64,000 nt of DNA from an uncultured Phocaeicola sp. (GCA_944320885.1 CALUJE010000006.1:1-64000), one strand, 5' to 3'. Positions 18,598 to 28,324 are shown, counted from the stretch's first letter. A program made the numbers and translations. The notes: a model not told the origin generated them from the letters alone.

Positions 18598-19959
18598 ATG
18601 GGAAATCCTAAAGCGTTTCTATATATACCCCGACAAGAGGCCGGATACCGTCCTGTTCATGAACGTATCTCTGATTTTGGTGAAGTAGAACAAACATTAA
18701 ACACCAGCGAACGCAAACTGCAAGCATCACGATGCATGGACTGCGGAGTTCCTTTTTGCCATTGGGCATGTCCGCTTGGTAATCGTTCGCCCGAATTTCA
18801 GGAAGCTTTAAGCAATGGGAAATGGCGTGAAGCATATGAAATTCTCAGCCGTACAAATGACTTCCCTGAGTTTACCGGTCGCATATGTCCGGCATTATGT
18901 GAAAAATCATGCGTACTGAAACTAAGCATCAATTCGCCGGTAACCATTCGTGAAGACGAGGCTGCAATTATCGAGGCAGCTTTCCGGGAAGGATATGTCA
19001 CAGCCAAGCATTACAAAAGAAACGGAATGAAGGTTGCTGTCATCGGTTCCGGTCCATCCGGACTGGCCACAGCCAACCAGTTGAACCGAAAAGGATACCA
19101 AGTTACCGTATTTGAGAAAAATGAATATATTGGAGGATTACTGCGTTTTGGTATTCCAAACTTCAAACTCCACAAAACTGTTATTGACCGTCGGCTGAAG
19201 ATAATGGAAGATGAAGGTATCTGCTTTAAACCCAATTCAGAAATAGACCTCACTCATTTGCCTGAAGGATTCGATGCCTATGCCATTTGCATTGGAACTC
19301 CGGAAGCACGTAACCTGAATATTCCCGGTCGTGAACTGAAAGGTATCCATTTTGCAATGGAAATGCTGGCACAACAAAACCGAATCTTAGCCGGACAACA
19401 TTTTGACGCAAATGAACGGATTTGTGCAAAAAACAAAAAAGTACTTGTCATTGGAGGTGGAGACACTGGAAGTGACTGCATAGGAACAGCCAATCGCCAA
19501 GGGGCTACAAGTGTTTGTCAGATAGAAATCATGCCACAACCGCCTGTTGATTACAATCCTGCAACTCCGTGGCCCCAATGGCCTTTGGTCTTAAAAACAA
19601 GTTCAAGTCATGAAGAAGGCTGTATACGCCGTTGGTGCCTTTCATCAAACCGCTTTATAGGAACAGATGACGGAAAGGTTTCTGGCGTGGAAGTTGAAGA
19701 AGTCGAATGGATATCCGACAAAAACAGTGAACGTCCTCAAATGCGTCTTACCGGAAAAAAGGAAATTATTGAAACTGACCTTGTCCTTCTTGCCATGGGA
19801 TTTCTTAAGCCGCAGCTTCCAGAACTTCCCTCCAACGCAATCATCGTTGGTGACGCGGCAACTGGACCCAGCCTCGTAGTAAGATGCATTGCTGCTGGAC
19901 GCCAGGCTGCCATAGAAATAGACAAAATGTTACAAAAGGACTCATCGTTCAACCAATAA
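18598..19959 (+). CDS. gltD: Glutamate synthase small subunit
   Basis: Supplies electrons from NAD(P)H to GltB through FAD and Fe-S clusters. The 453-aa protein has N-terminal cluster cysteines in CMDCGVPFCHWACPLGN and GRICPALCEKSC. An FAD-binding VIGSGPSGLATA follows near residue 145, and an NAD(P)H-binding VIGGGDTGSDC near 285. Cotranscribed with gltB. Confidence 0.97.
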   Translation: MGNPKAFLYIPRQEAGYRPVHERISDFGEVEQTLNTSERKLQASRCMDCGVPFCHWACPLGNRSPEFQEALSNGKWREAYEILSRTNDFPEFTGRICPALCEKSCVLKLSINSPVTIREDEAAIIEAAFREGYVTAKHYKRNGMKVAVIGSGPSGLATANQLNRKGYQVTVFEKNEYIGGLLRFGIPNFKLHKTVIDRRLKIMEDEGICFKPNSEIDLTHLPEGFDAYAICIGTPEARNLNIPGRELKGIHFAMEMLAQQNRILAGQHFDANERICAKNKKVLVIGGGDTGSDCIGTANRQGATSVCQIEIMPQPPVDYNPATPWPQWPLVLKTSSSHEEGCIRRWCLSSNRFIGTDDGKVSGVEVEEVEWISDKNSERPQMRLTGKKEIIETDLVLLAMGFLKPQLPELPSNAIIVGDAATGPSLVVRCIAAGRQAAIEIDKMLQKDSSFNQ

Positions 19960-19971
19960 AAACAGAATCTT

Positions 19972-21666
19972 ATGTGCGGAATAGCGTGTATATTCAATAT
20001 AAAACAACAGACACCGGAACTGAGAAAAAAAGCGCTGTCTATGGCAAAAAGAATACGCCATCGCGGACCAGACTGGAGCGGAATTTACTGTGGAGGAACA
20101 GCCATATTGGCACATGAACGCCTTTCGATTGTCGATCCTCAGTCTGGCGGGCAGCCTTTATACTCACCAGACAAAAAACAAATATTAGCCGTAAACGGAG
20201 AGATATATAATCATCGCGAAATTCGCGAAAAATACGCCGGTCGTTATACTTTTCAAACAGGCAGTGACTGCGAAGTGATTTTGACTCTATACAAAGATAA
20301 AGGTATCAATTTTCTTGAAGAACTGAACGGAATATTTGCCTTTGCTCTCTACGATGAAGAACGTGATGAATTCCTTATCGCTCGTGATTCTATCGGTGTT
20401 ATCCCCCTTTATATAGGATATGACAACGAAGGAAAAGTATATTGTGCAAGCGAACTAAAAGCTTTAGAAGGGTTTTGTGACAGCTACGAGCCTTTTCTTC
20501 CCGGACATTATTATTGGAGTCGGGAAGGAAAAATGCAACGATGGTATAAACGAGACTGGATGGAGTATCAGGCAATAAAAGATAATTATTCTGAACTTCC
20601 AGAGGAAGAAGCATATACAACTCAAGTAAATGAAATACGTACAGCTCTCGAAGCAGCCGTGCGACGACAACTGATGAGTGATGTTCCATATGGAGTACTA
20701 TTGTCTGGAGGACTGGATTCTTCTGTAATCTCCGCTATAGCCAAAATCTATGCAGACAAACGAATCGAATGCGACAGTAAGTCACCTGCATGGTGGCCTC
20801 AATTACATTCTTTTGCCATAGGATTAAAAGGAGCTCCCGATTTGGAGAAAGCCCGTTTAGTTGCAGAACATATCGGGACCATACATCATGAAATCAATTA
20901 TACCATCCAGGAAGGATTGGATGCCATACGTGATGTCATCTATTATATAGAAACCTATGATGTTACTACCGTACGTGCTTCCACTCCTATGTATTTGCTG
21001 GCACGCGTTATCAAATCAATGGGTATTAAAATGGTTCTCAGTGGAGAAGGCGCTGACGAAATTTTCGGAGGTTATCTCTACTTTCATAAAGCCCCTACAG
21101 CAAAAGCATTTCATGAAGAAACTGTCCGAAAACTATCCAAACTATATTTATATGATTGTTTACGGGCCAATAAATCACTTTCTGCATGGGGAGTAGAAGG
21201 ACGTGTCCCTTTTCTGGACAAAGATTTTTTAGATGTAGCAATGCGTTTAAATCCAACGGTCAAAATGTGTTCTGGAAATACTATTGAGAAACGCATCGTA
21301 CGAGAAGCTTTTTCTTCCTTACTGCCTCAAAGCATTGTATGGCGTCAGAAAGAACAATTTTCAGACGGCGTGGGCTATTCATGGATTGACACATTAAAGA
21401 ATATCACTTCATCAGCAGTTACAGATAAGGAAATGGCAGATGCTGAAAAAAGATTCCCTATTAATCCGCCACAAAATAAAGAAGAATATTATTATCGTAG
21501 TATCTTTGAAGAGCATTTTCCTAGTCAATCTGCAGCTCGTAGCGTTCCCAGTATTCCAAGTATAGCATGTTCTACAGCTGAAGCCCTGGCATGGGATGTC
21601 AGTTTTAAAAACATAAACGACCCTAGTGGGCGTGCTGTTTCCGGGATACATGAAAATGCCTATTAA
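19972..21666 (+). CDS. asnB: Asparagine synthetase B (glutamine-hydrolysing)
   Basis: ATP-dependent conversion of aspartate to asparagine using glutamine nitrogen. The 564-aa protein begins MCGI, with Cys2 as the glutaminase nucleophile. The synthetase domain has the ATP pyrophosphatase loop SGGLDSS at 245-251 and the GEGADEIFGGY motif. Only 12 nt separate it from gltD, so it belongs to the same nitrogen operon. Confidence 0.96.
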   Translation: MCGIACIFNIKQQTPELRKKALSMAKRIRHRGPDWSGIYCGGTAILAHERLSIVDPQSGGQPLYSPDKKQILAVNGEIYNHREIREKYAGRYTFQTGSDCEVILTLYKDKGINFLEELNGIFAFALYDEERDEFLIARDSIGVIPLYIGYDNEGKVYCASELKALEGFCDSYEPFLPGHYYWSREGKMQRWYKRDWMEYQAIKDNYSELPEEEAYTTQVNEIRTALEAAVRRQLMSDVPYGVLLSGGLDSSVISAIAKIYADKRIECDSKSPAWWPQLHSFAIGLKGAPDLEKARLVAEHIGTIHHEINYTIQEGLDAIRDVIYYIETYDVTTVRASTPMYLLARVIKSMGIKMVLSGEGADEIFGGYLYFHKAPTAKAFHEETVRKLSKLYLYDCLRANKSLSAWGVEGRVPFLDKDFLDVAMRLNPTVKMCSGNTIEKRIVREAFSSLLPQSIVWRQKEQFSDGVGYSWIDTLKNITSSAVTDKEMADAEKRFPINPPQNKEEYYYRSIFEEHFPSQSAARSVPSIPSIACSTAEALAWDVSFKNINDPSGRAVSGIHENAY

Positions 21667-21702
21667 GACCAATTATCAACAATACATAAATGAGATATTT
21701 CT

Positions 21703-22503
21703 ATGAAAGTCAAATTTACAAAAATGCACGGTGCAGGTAATGACTATATATACGTCAACACACAACGTTATCCGATAGAAAATCCTGAATATCTGGCCAA
21801 AGAATGGAGCCGCTACCACACAGGAATAGGTTCTGACGGACTTGTTCTTATTTGCCCATCAGACAAGGGTGATTTCAAAATGCGAATTTTTAACGCCGAC
21901 GGTTCGGAGGCATATATGTGTGGCAACGCAAGCCGGTGTATTGGCAAATATTTATATGAAGAAGGACTTACAAACAAAACAGATATCAATCTGGAAACTT
22001 TGTCCGGAATCAAAATATTACATCTGCATGTTAATGATAAGAATAAGGTAGAAACAGTAACCGTAGATATGGGAATCCCTTCAGACATTCATAATGTATC
22101 TTTAGGAGAAGGATATATCTCACAAGAAGGAATAGCAGTATCAATGGGGAATCCTCATTTAGTTATATTTGTCGATAACATCAATAACGTAAATCTGAAT
22201 GAGGTTGGTCCGGCTTTGGAAAATCATGCATTATTCCCCAACAGAGTAAATGTTGAGTTCGCTCAAATACTCTCCAGAAATAAAATCAGAATGCGAGTAT
22301 GGGAACGTGGCTCCGGTATAACCCAAGCATGCGGAACCGGAGCTTGTGCTACAGCAGTAGCTGCATCCTTTACCAACCTATGTGAAAAAAATGTATCCGT
22401 TATTATGGACGGAGGTAGCCTTGGCATCGAATGGAATACAGACAAACATATCTACATGACAGGAACAGCTACAAAAGTTTTTGATGGTGAAATTTCAATA
22501 TAA
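21703..22503 (+). CDS. dapF: Diaminopimelate epimerase
   Basis: Converts LL- to meso-diaminopimelate for lysine and peptidoglycan. The 266-aa protein has both catalytic cysteines, Cys73 in MCGNASRC and Cys210 in [10 protein letters not shown], and the GAGNDYIYV start motif. It directly precedes dapL by 12 nt. Confidence 0.96.
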   Translation: MKVKFTKMHGAGNDYIYVNTQRYPIENPEYLAKEWSRYHTGIGSDGLVLICPSDKGDFKMRIFNADGSEAYMCGNASRCIGKYLYEEGLTNKTDINLETLSGIKILHLHVNDKNKVETVTVDMGIPSDIHNVSLGEGYISQEGIAVSMGNPHLVIFVDNINNVNLNEVGPALENHALFPNRVNVEFAQILSRNKIRMRVWERGSGITQACGTGACATAVAASFTNLCEKNVSVIMDGGSLGIEWNTDKHIYMTGTATKVFDGEISI

Positions 22504-22515
22504 AAATTATAAATT

Positions 22516-23745
22516 ATGGCACTAGTAAACGAACATTTCCTCAAGCTTCCAGGAAGTTACCTATTTTCTGACATAGCAAAAAAAATAAATGCATTCAAGA
22601 TAACCCATCCCGGAAAGAAATTAATCAGACTGGGAATCGGTGACGTTACCCGTCCTCTTCCTCCCGTTTGCATTGAAGCAATGCACCGAGCAGTTGATGA
22701 AATGAGCAATGCCAACACATTTCACGGATACGGACCGGAACAAGGTTATGATTTCCTGATAGAAGCAATCATCAAACATGATTATGCATCAAGGGGAATA
22801 AATCTCAGCCCATCTGAAGTCTTTATCAGCGACGGTGCAAAAAGTGATACCGGGAATATTGGAGAATTATTGCGTTGGGATAACAGTATGGGAATTACTG
22901 ACCCGGTATATCCGGTATATGTAGACAGTAATATAATGTGCGGTCGCTCCGGAGTATTAAATGAAGACGGAACATGGAGCAATGTAACCTATCTTCCATG
23001 CACAGAAGAAAACAATTTTATTCCGGAACTACCAAAGCACAGAGTTGACCTGATTTATTTATGTTATCCCAACAATCCCACAGGAACCACATTGACTCAC
23101 GAACAGTTAAAGAAATGGGTAGATTATGCATTGGCCAATGATACACTAATTGTTTTCGACGCTGCATATGAAGCTTTTATTCAAGAACCTAATGTTCCAC
23201 ACTCTATATATGAGATACGAGGTGCAAAGAAAGTAGCCATTGAAATAAGAAGTTTCTCCAAGACCGCAGGTTTTACAGGAGTACGCTGTGGATATACGGT
23301 TGTTCCTAAAGAAGTTACAGCAGCAAATATTGAAGGAGAACGCATACCGCTTAATCCATTATGGAACAGAAGACAGTGTACTAAGTTTAATGGTACCAGT
23401 TATATTACCCAACGTGGAGCAGAAGCCATATACACTCCAGAAGGTAAAAAGCAAGTCAAGGAAACAATCAATTATTATATGGAAAACGCACGCATTATGC
23501 GTGAAGGGCTTATAAAAGCCGGATTTAAAGTGTATGGCGGAATAAATGCTCCTTATATATGGCTCAAAACTCCCAACAATATTTCCTCATGGAAATTTTT
23601 CGATCAGCTATTATACGAAGTAAACATAGTAAGCACTCCCGGCGTAGGTTTCGGTCCCAGCGGTGAAGGATATTTGCGTCTTACAGCTTTTGGACAACGC
23701 GAAGAATGCATGGAAGCCATGCAACGCATTCAAAACTGGATATAA
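22516..23745 (+). CDS. dapL: LL-diaminopimelate aminotransferase
   Basis: One-step conversion of tetrahydrodipicolinate to LL-diaminopimelate with glutamate as amino donor, bypassing DapC/D/E. The 409-aa length and motifs are typical: [28 protein letters not shown] and PLP Lys249 in [16 protein letters not shown]. Together with dapF it completes the DapL variant of lysine synthesis. Using glutamate links it to the GltBD products made by the same transcript. A strong terminator follows. Confidence 0.95.
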   Translation: MALVNEHFLKLPGSYLFSDIAKKINAFKITHPGKKLIRLGIGDVTRPLPPVCIEAMHRAVDEMSNANTFHGYGPEQGYDFLIEAIIKHDYASRGINLSPSEVFISDGAKSDTGNIGELLRWDNSMGITDPVYPVYVDSNIMCGRSGVLNEDGTWSNVTYLPCTEENNFIPELPKHRVDLIYLCYPNNPTGTTLTHEQLKKWVDYALANDTLIVFDAAYEAFIQEPNVPHSIYEIRGAKKVAIEIRSFSKTAGFTGVRCGYTVVPKEVTAANIEGERIPLNPLWNRRQCTKFNGTSYITQRGAEAIYTPEGKKQVKETINYYMENARIMREGLIKAGFKVYGGINAPYIWLKTPNNISSWKFFDQLLYEVNIVSTPGVGFGPSGEGYLRLTAFGQREECMEAMQRIQNWI

Positions 23746-23764
23746 ATCAACATTCCCCTTATAG

Positions 23765-23810
23765 AAAGCCATTGTTACATTTGATATTGAGAAGTAACAA
23801 TGGCTTTTTT
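23765..23810 (+). terminator. Intrinsic terminator of the gltB-dapL operon
   Basis: AAAGCCATTGTTAC and GTAACAATGGCTTT pair perfectly and are followed by a T-run. Confidence 0.93.
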
Positions 23811-24098
23811 CATTATCGCTATCAGAAGATTTAGGAAAGAAAATTCTCTCATATACTCTTTAAGATATTTCAAAGAATAGTTCCGATACCCTTTTCTGAA
23901 CAATAAAAAGATATAATACACACTAATTATGAAGCAAAAATATTTATTATAAAATAATAATATTACAAATAGTAATATAAACACCTGTTTCAATTACAAT
24001 ATATAACTATGAGACATAGATGATATTTCAATATAAAACAAAACGCATTTTATACAAACAAATATACTACAACAGTTTCTCTCAAAATCAAAAAGATA
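23811..24098. other. AT-rich intergenic region, no gene seen
   Basis: Nearly 290 nt of very AT-rich DNA follow the dapL terminator. I looked for remnants of an ammonium transporter gene here, because such a gene often accompanies PII genes, and recognised none. Confidence 0.5.
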
Positions 24099-24161
24099 TA
24101 TTTTTGCAACAAATAGAAATCAAAAAGAAAGTATTTCTCTATATAATTATACTTTTTGATT
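24099..24161 (+). promoter_or_regulatory. Candidate promoter and start-site hairpin upstream of the PII pseudogene and glnN
   Basis: TATTTTTG at 24099-24106 is an exact -7 match. About 10 nt later begins an inverted repeat, arms 24118-24134 (AATCAAAAAG...GTAT) and 24149-24161 (ATACTTTTTGATT), with a 4-nt bulge. The hairpin would lie at the very 5' end of the RNA. It may be a stability element, an operator or a weak attenuator. No other -7 match was seen nearer glnN. Confidence 0.5.
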
Positions 24162-24379
24162 TATTGTTATTAATATTAGCGTACAGAATAACTTAATAAA
24201 AACTTTAAAGTAATGAAAAGAAAAAATATACAGTAGACTGTCACATCAAAGTTAATATAACCCTTTTCTCTATCGAAATAAAAATTTTGTATTCAGCATT
24301 CAATTTTGAAAAAGATTAGGTATAGTTTGATTATTAAGGATAAAAAGACAGGATAACATTTATACATAATACTATATTT

Positions 24380-24705
24380 ATGAAGAAAATTGAAGCTATT
24401 ACTCGTAAGACACTATTCGAATAGATTAAAGGAGTTTTATTAGCAGCCGATATTGAATGGTTTTCTTACTATAGAACAGAACAGTTGATAAGAGGAGTTG
24501 GAAAGAATCGTTAAGGACGTATCTATCAATATATTGTATATGATACCAATTTTATAGAAAGAATCCTCAGATCAATCGTCTTCAATGCTATAATGAGTAT
24601 TAATTATTTGAAATAACAAACTTGCTTGTAGGCATCTGTGCAGATAAAAGAGTAGAAGAACAATCCGATATCTGCGAGTACGGAGAATCGGTCTGCAATC
24701 ACTAA
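24380..24705 (+). pseudogene. Decayed nitrogen regulatory PII protein gene (glnK/glnB type)
   Basis: Translation from the ATG at 24380 gives MKKIEAITRKTLFE, a stop at 24422, IKGVLLAADIEWFSYYRTEQ..GVGKNR, a stop at 24512, then GRIYQYIVYDTNFIERILRSIVFN. This follows the PII layout: the KIEAI strand, a T-loop with GK.R.GR.Y, then the xIxRILxSIV strand. The 3' third continues in another frame (GICADKR..., EYGES, ending at TAA 24703-24705), resembling PII GxIGDGKI and RTGES. At least two in-frame stops and one frameshift make it non-functional. It lies 48 nt before glnN. Confidence 0.75.
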
Positions 24706-24753
24706 ACGAATCAATCAAACATCTTATAAACAGATTATTTAAAACAAGGTATT

Positions 24754-26943
24754 ATGTCAAAGTTAAGATTTAGAGTTGTAGAAAAAGCTTTCCAGACCAA
24801 ACCTTTGGAAGTACATGTTCCATCAGAACGCCCTAGCGAATACTTTGCAAAATATGTATTCACGCGCGAAAAAATGTTCAAGTACCTGCCAACCCACGTT
24901 TACAATCAAATGGTAGATGTTATGGACAATGGCGTAACACTGGACCGCGATATAGCAGACAAGGTAGCAGAAGGAATGAAACGCTGGGCTATGGAATTGG
25001 GAGCCACACATTATACCCACTGGTTTCAACCATTAACCGAAGGCACAGCCGAGAAGCATGATGCCTTTGTGGAACATGACGGCAAAGGGGGAATGATGGA
25101 AGAATTTTCCGGAAAGTTACTGGTACAGCAAGAACCAGATGCTTCTTCATTTCCTAATGGAGGTATCAGAAACACATTCGAAGCACGAGGATATAGTGCC
25201 TGGGATCCGTCATCACCGGTATTCGTTGTAGATGATACCTTATGTATCCCTACAGTATTCATCGCCTATACCGGAGAATCATTGGATTATAAGACTCCTC
25301 TGTTAAAAGCTCTCCGTGCCGTAAACAAAGCAGCGGTAGATGTCTGCCAATACTTTAATCCTGATGTGAAAAAAGTTGTCGCATACCTGGGATGGGAACA
25401 GGAATACTTCCTGGTAGATGAAGGTTTATATGCCGCACGTCCGGATTTATTGCTGACCGGCCGTACCCTGATGGGACATGAAGCCTCAAAGAACCAGCAG
25501 CTTGAAGATCATTATTTCGGAGCCATCCCAACCAGAGTTGCAGCTTTTATGAAAGATTTGGAAATACAGGCTTTAGAACTGGGTATCCCGGTCAAGACCC
25601 GCCATAATGAAGTTGCCCCCAACCAGTTTGAACTGGCACCCATATTTGAAGAATGTAATCTAGCAGTAGACCATAACATGCTTATCATGTCACTCATGAG
25701 AAAAGTTGCGCGCACACATGGTTTCCGGGTTCTATTACACGAAAAACCTTTCAAGGGTGTAAACGGTTCAGGCAAACACAACAACTGGTCTTTGGGAACA
25801 GATACCGGCATCTTACTGATGGCACCGGGAAAAACAGCAGAAGAAAATCTGCGGTTTATTACCTTTGTAGTCAACACGCTTATGGCTGTTTACCGTCATA
25901 ACGGACTTTTAAAAGCTTCCATAATGAGTGCTACAAACGCCCATCGTCTGGGAGCCAACGAAGCACCTCCTGCAATCATATCGTCTTTCCTTGGCAAACA
26001 ACTAAGTAAGGTATTAGATCATATGGAAAACAGTTCTACCAACGAACTTGTAACTTTAAGCGGAAAACATGGAATGAAACTGGATATTCCACAGATTCCG
26101 GAACTTCTGATAGACAATACAGACCGCAACCGTACTTCTCCTTTCGCATTCACGGGGAACCGATTTGAATTCCGCGCTGTAGGTTCTGAAGCAAACTGTG
26201 CAAGCGCCATGATAGCCCTGAATACTGCCGTAGCCGAACAGCTCATTGAATTCAAGAAAGATGTAGATACACTTATCCGACAAGGAGAATCAAAAGTTGA
26301 GGCCATAATACAGGTAATACGCAAATATATTACCTTAAGCAAACCCATCCGCTTCGACGGTAACGGATACAGTGATGAATGGAAAGAAGAAGCTGAACGC
26401 CGCGGATTGGATTGTGAAACAAGTTGCCCGTTGATATTCGACCGCTATCTTACAGACGAAAGCATTCGGATGTTTGAATCTACAGGTGTCATGAACAAAA
26501 AGGAACTGGAAGCCCGTAATGAAGTAAAATGGGAAACTTATACGAAAAAGATTCAGATTGAAGCACGTGTTTTAGGAGATCTTGTAATGAATCATATCGT
26601 CCCCATCGCCATTGAATATCAGTCAAAACTGATAGACAATGTATATAAGATGAAAGAACTTTTCCCTGCCGATGAGGCCAACCAGTTATCTTCCGAGAAC
26701 ATAGCCATAATACGCAAGATAGCAGAACATACAAATTACATTAAAGAACATGTGGATGCTATGGTAGAAGCCCGTAAGGTTGCGAATAAAATTACATCTG
26801 AACGCGAAAAGGCTATAGCTTATCATGATACTATTTCGCCCATGCTGGAGCGTATACGCTATCACATAGACAAACTGGAACTGATTGTTGATGACCAGAT
26901 GTGGACATTGCCCAAATATCGCGAATTATTGTTCATCAGATAG
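24754..26943 (+). CDS. glnN: Glutamine synthetase type III
   Basis: ATP-dependent synthesis of glutamine from glutamate and ammonia. At 729 aa it matches GSIII, the large form common in Bacteroidetes and cyanobacteria, not the 440-470-aa GSI. Motifs include GWEQEYFLVDE, HNEVAPNQFELAP, NGSGKHNNWS, GANEAPPAI and NRTSPFAFTGNRFEFRAVGS. With gltBD upstream it completes the GS-GOGAT cycle. Its own promoter is not evident; the transcript may start near 24113 and run through the dead PII gene. Confidence 0.96.
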   Translation: MSKLRFRVVEKAFQTKPLEVHVPSERPSEYFAKYVFTREKMFKYLPTHVYNQMVDVMDNGVTLDRDIADKVAEGMKRWAMELGATHYTHWFQPLTEGTAEKHDAFVEHDGKGGMMEEFSGKLLVQQEPDASSFPNGGIRNTFEARGYSAWDPSSPVFVVDDTLCIPTVFIAYTGESLDYKTPLLKALRAVNKAAVDVCQYFNPDVKKVVAYLGWEQEYFLVDEGLYAARPDLLLTGRTLMGHEASKNQQLEDHYFGAIPTRVAAFMKDLEIQALELGIPVKTRHNEVAPNQFELAPIFEECNLAVDHNMLIMSLMRKVARTHGFRVLLHEKPFKGVNGSGKHNNWSLGTDTGILLMAPGKTAEENLRFITFVVNTLMAVYRHNGLLKASIMSATNAHRLGANEAPPAIISSFLGKQLSKVLDHMENSSTNELVTLSGKHGMKLDIPQIPELLIDNTDRNRTSPFAFTGNRFEFRAVGSEANCASAMIALNTAVAEQLIEFKKDVDTLIRQGESKVEAIIQVIRKYITLSKPIRFDGNGYSDEWKEEAERRGLDCETSCPLIFDRYLTDESIRMFESTGVMNKKELEARNEVKWETYTKKIQIEARVLGDLVMNHIVPIAIEYQSKLIDNVYKMKELFPADEANQLSSENIAIIRKIAEHTNYIKEHVDAMVEARKVANKITSEREKAIAYHDTISPMLERIRYHIDKLELIVDDQMWTLPKYRELLFIR

Positions 26944-26965
26944 CCCATAATCTCCACTATATAAT

Positions 26966-27008
26966 AAAACGGCATGTAATGACAGACGATGTTACATGCC
27001 GTTTTTTT
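26966..27008 (+). terminator. Intrinsic terminator of glnN
   Basis: AAACGGCATGTAA and TTACATGCCGTTT form a perfect stem followed by a T-run, about 25 nt after the glnN stop. Confidence 0.92.
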
Positions 27009-27060
27009 ATGGGATAAACGTGAGAATATAATTTTCATGCCATGAAAATTTAACCCATAA
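27007..27060. repeat. Nested palindromes in the glnN-tRNA gap
   Basis: An outer TTATGGG...CCCATAA pair (27007-27013 and 27054-27060) encloses a near-perfect 21-nt palindrome, AATTTTCATG/CATGAAAATT with one central C at 27040. It could be a protein-binding site or RNA hairpin; its role is unknown. Confidence 0.5.
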
Positions 27061-27095
27061 ATTATAATCAGTAAAACTATAGCCTTCTTTTTTTA

Positions 27096-27176
27096 TTTCA
27101 TAACTTATAATTTTTAAAATTATAGCCTGTAAACTTCCAAATACAGGATATAAATAAATTTTTTATAAGTTATAAA
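27096..27176. repeat. AT-rich intergenic hairpin (ATAACTTAT/ATAGCC family), copy 2
   Basis: Imperfect inverted repeat of about 35 nt per arm (27096-27131 and 27142-27176). The arms carry ATAACTTATAA and TATAGCCTGTA, and their complements TACAGGATATA and TTATAAGTTAT. An isolated ACTATAGCC lies just upstream at 27076. Same motif set as 12768-12821 and 42127-42187. Confidence 0.65.
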
Positions 27177-27211
27177 GATTTCTTTTGCCTCTTATAAATT
27201 TCCATTTATAA

Positions 27212-27249
27212 GAAAAGCTCTAAAAATCTACTGATTTTCAGAGCTTTTC
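27212..27249 (-). terminator. Probable terminator of the tRNA-Lys transcript
   Basis: GAAAAGCTCT and AGAGCTTTTC form a stem with an A/T-rich interior, 23 nt beyond the tRNA 3' end on the minus strand. The following T-run is short. Confidence 0.6.
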
Positions 27250-27271
27250 ACGATTTGCTTTTACTGTTTCG

Positions 27272-27344
27272 TACACCCTCAGGGATTCGAACCCTGGACC
27301 CATTGATTAAGAGTCAATTGCTCTACCAACTGAGCTAAGAGTGC
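27272..27344 (-). tRNA. tRNA-Lys (anticodon CTT)
   Basis: The 73-nt cloverleaf on the minus strand starts GCACTCT and ends AGGGTGT plus discriminator A. It has D-arm AGCTCAGTTGGTAGAGC, anticodon stem ATTGA/TCAAT around loop CTCTTAA, and T-arm GGGTTCGAATCCC. The anticodon CTT reads AAG (lysine). The 3' CCA is not encoded (CGA follows), as usual for this group. Confidence 0.95.
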
Positions 27345-27362
27345 ATTTCTCATTTGCGGTTG

Positions 27363-27393
27363 CAAAGTTAACCATATTTTTATAAATGACAAA
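27363..27393 (-). promoter_or_regulatory. tRNA-Lys promoter
   Basis: On the minus strand TTTG (27390-27393) and TAACTTTG (27363-27370) are spaced by 19 bp, both perfect matches to the Bacteroidetes consensus. It ends 19 nt before the tRNA 5' end. Confidence 0.8.
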
Positions 27394-27448
27394 CTTTCAT
27401 CCAACTTTTTTATATATTTTCTTTCTGTATGGTAATTGTCATATATGA

Positions 27449-28294
27449 CTACAGGTTCATATCCATATCTGAAAACAGGGATAACTGTCTGTTTTCGTTT
27501 AATATATAAACATCTGAAGGAACAATACGCTTTAATGGAGTTACAGGCAAATCCTTACCCACCTTCACTCCTATTCTCTCTAAGGATGTCTCTACCGTAT
27601 GGTAAGCAATCTCTGGATTATTGTTGTCTTTGCTCAAATGACACAACCATACCTGCCTCCAGTTGGGAGAATAATATGAAGCCAGAAATTCAGCCGTTTC
27701 ACGATTGCTCAAATGACCGTTAGGGCCCAATATACGTTCTTTCAAATGTTGCGGATAATGTCCTGTAAGAAGCATGGCTTCATCATAATTGGATTCCACT
27801 ACCAGATAATTTGCCTTTGAAAGATATCCGGCTATAACTTCAGTCATATGTCCTATATCGGTAGCCAGACAGAATTTCTGTCCTTCAGCCTCAATATAGT
27901 ATCCGATATTGTCCAATGAATCGTGAGGTACCTCAAATGGAGTTATAGAGAAGTCACCAATGGTAAAACTAACTTCCTTTTGAATGAAACGGGCACTTAC
28001 CTTCAGCTTTTCTGTAACGTTATAGCATCTCTTTATACCATCATGCACACGTGAGGTTGAGTATATGGGAATATGATATTTCTCTCCTAAAACCCCTACG
28101 GCCTTTACATGGTCTACATGGTCATGAGTTACCAACACAGCCTTCAGACTTTCCAAATCAAGCCCGAATTCCTTAAAACGTCTTTTTATCGTACGGGCTC
28201 CTATCCCGGCATCAATCAATATAGAGGTTTTATCAGTAGCCAAATAATAACAGTTGCCACTACTTCCACTTGCAAAACAAACAAATCGTATCAT
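27449..28294 (-). CDS. MBL-fold metallo-hydrolase (YycJ/WalJ-like)
   Basis: 281-aa metallo-beta-lactamase-fold protein. The zinc-binding motif THDHVDHVKAVG is near residue 55, and later ligands lie in VPHDSLDNIGY, ATDIGH and SNYDEAMLL. The start MIRFVCFASGSSGNCYY is characteristic of the YycJ group, which are probable nucleases or phosphodiesterases. No signal peptide is present. It follows the TamL gene by 30 nt on the same strand, so they likely form one operon. Confidence 0.9.
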   Translation of the reverse strand: MIRFVCFASGSSGNCYYLATDKTSILIDAGIGARTIKRRFKEFGLDLESLKAVLVTHDHVDHVKAVGVLGEKYHIPIYSTSRVHDGIKRCYNVTEKLKVSARFIQKEVSFTIGDFSITPFEVPHDSLDNIGYYIEAEGQKFCLATDIGHMTEVIAGYLSKANYLVVESNYDEAMLLTGHYPQHLKERILGPNGHLSNRETAEFLASYYSPNWRQVWLCHLSKDNNNPEIAYHTVETSLERIGVKVGKDLPVTPLKRIVPSDVYILNENRQLSLFSDMDMNL

Positions 28295-28324
28295 CTTTTT
28301 ACGTCTTTACAGTCTAAACAGTTA

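Noticed and set aside
23775..23993. 72-aa hydrophobic minus-strand ORF after dapL.
   Set aside because: It overlaps the dapL terminator and consists of AT-rich codons giving Phe/Ile/Tyr; no promoter or family supports it.
23811..24379. Possible remnant of an amtB ammonium-transporter gene next to the PII pseudogene.
   Set aside because: No stretch resembling AmtB was recognised in any frame; the region is simply AT-rich.
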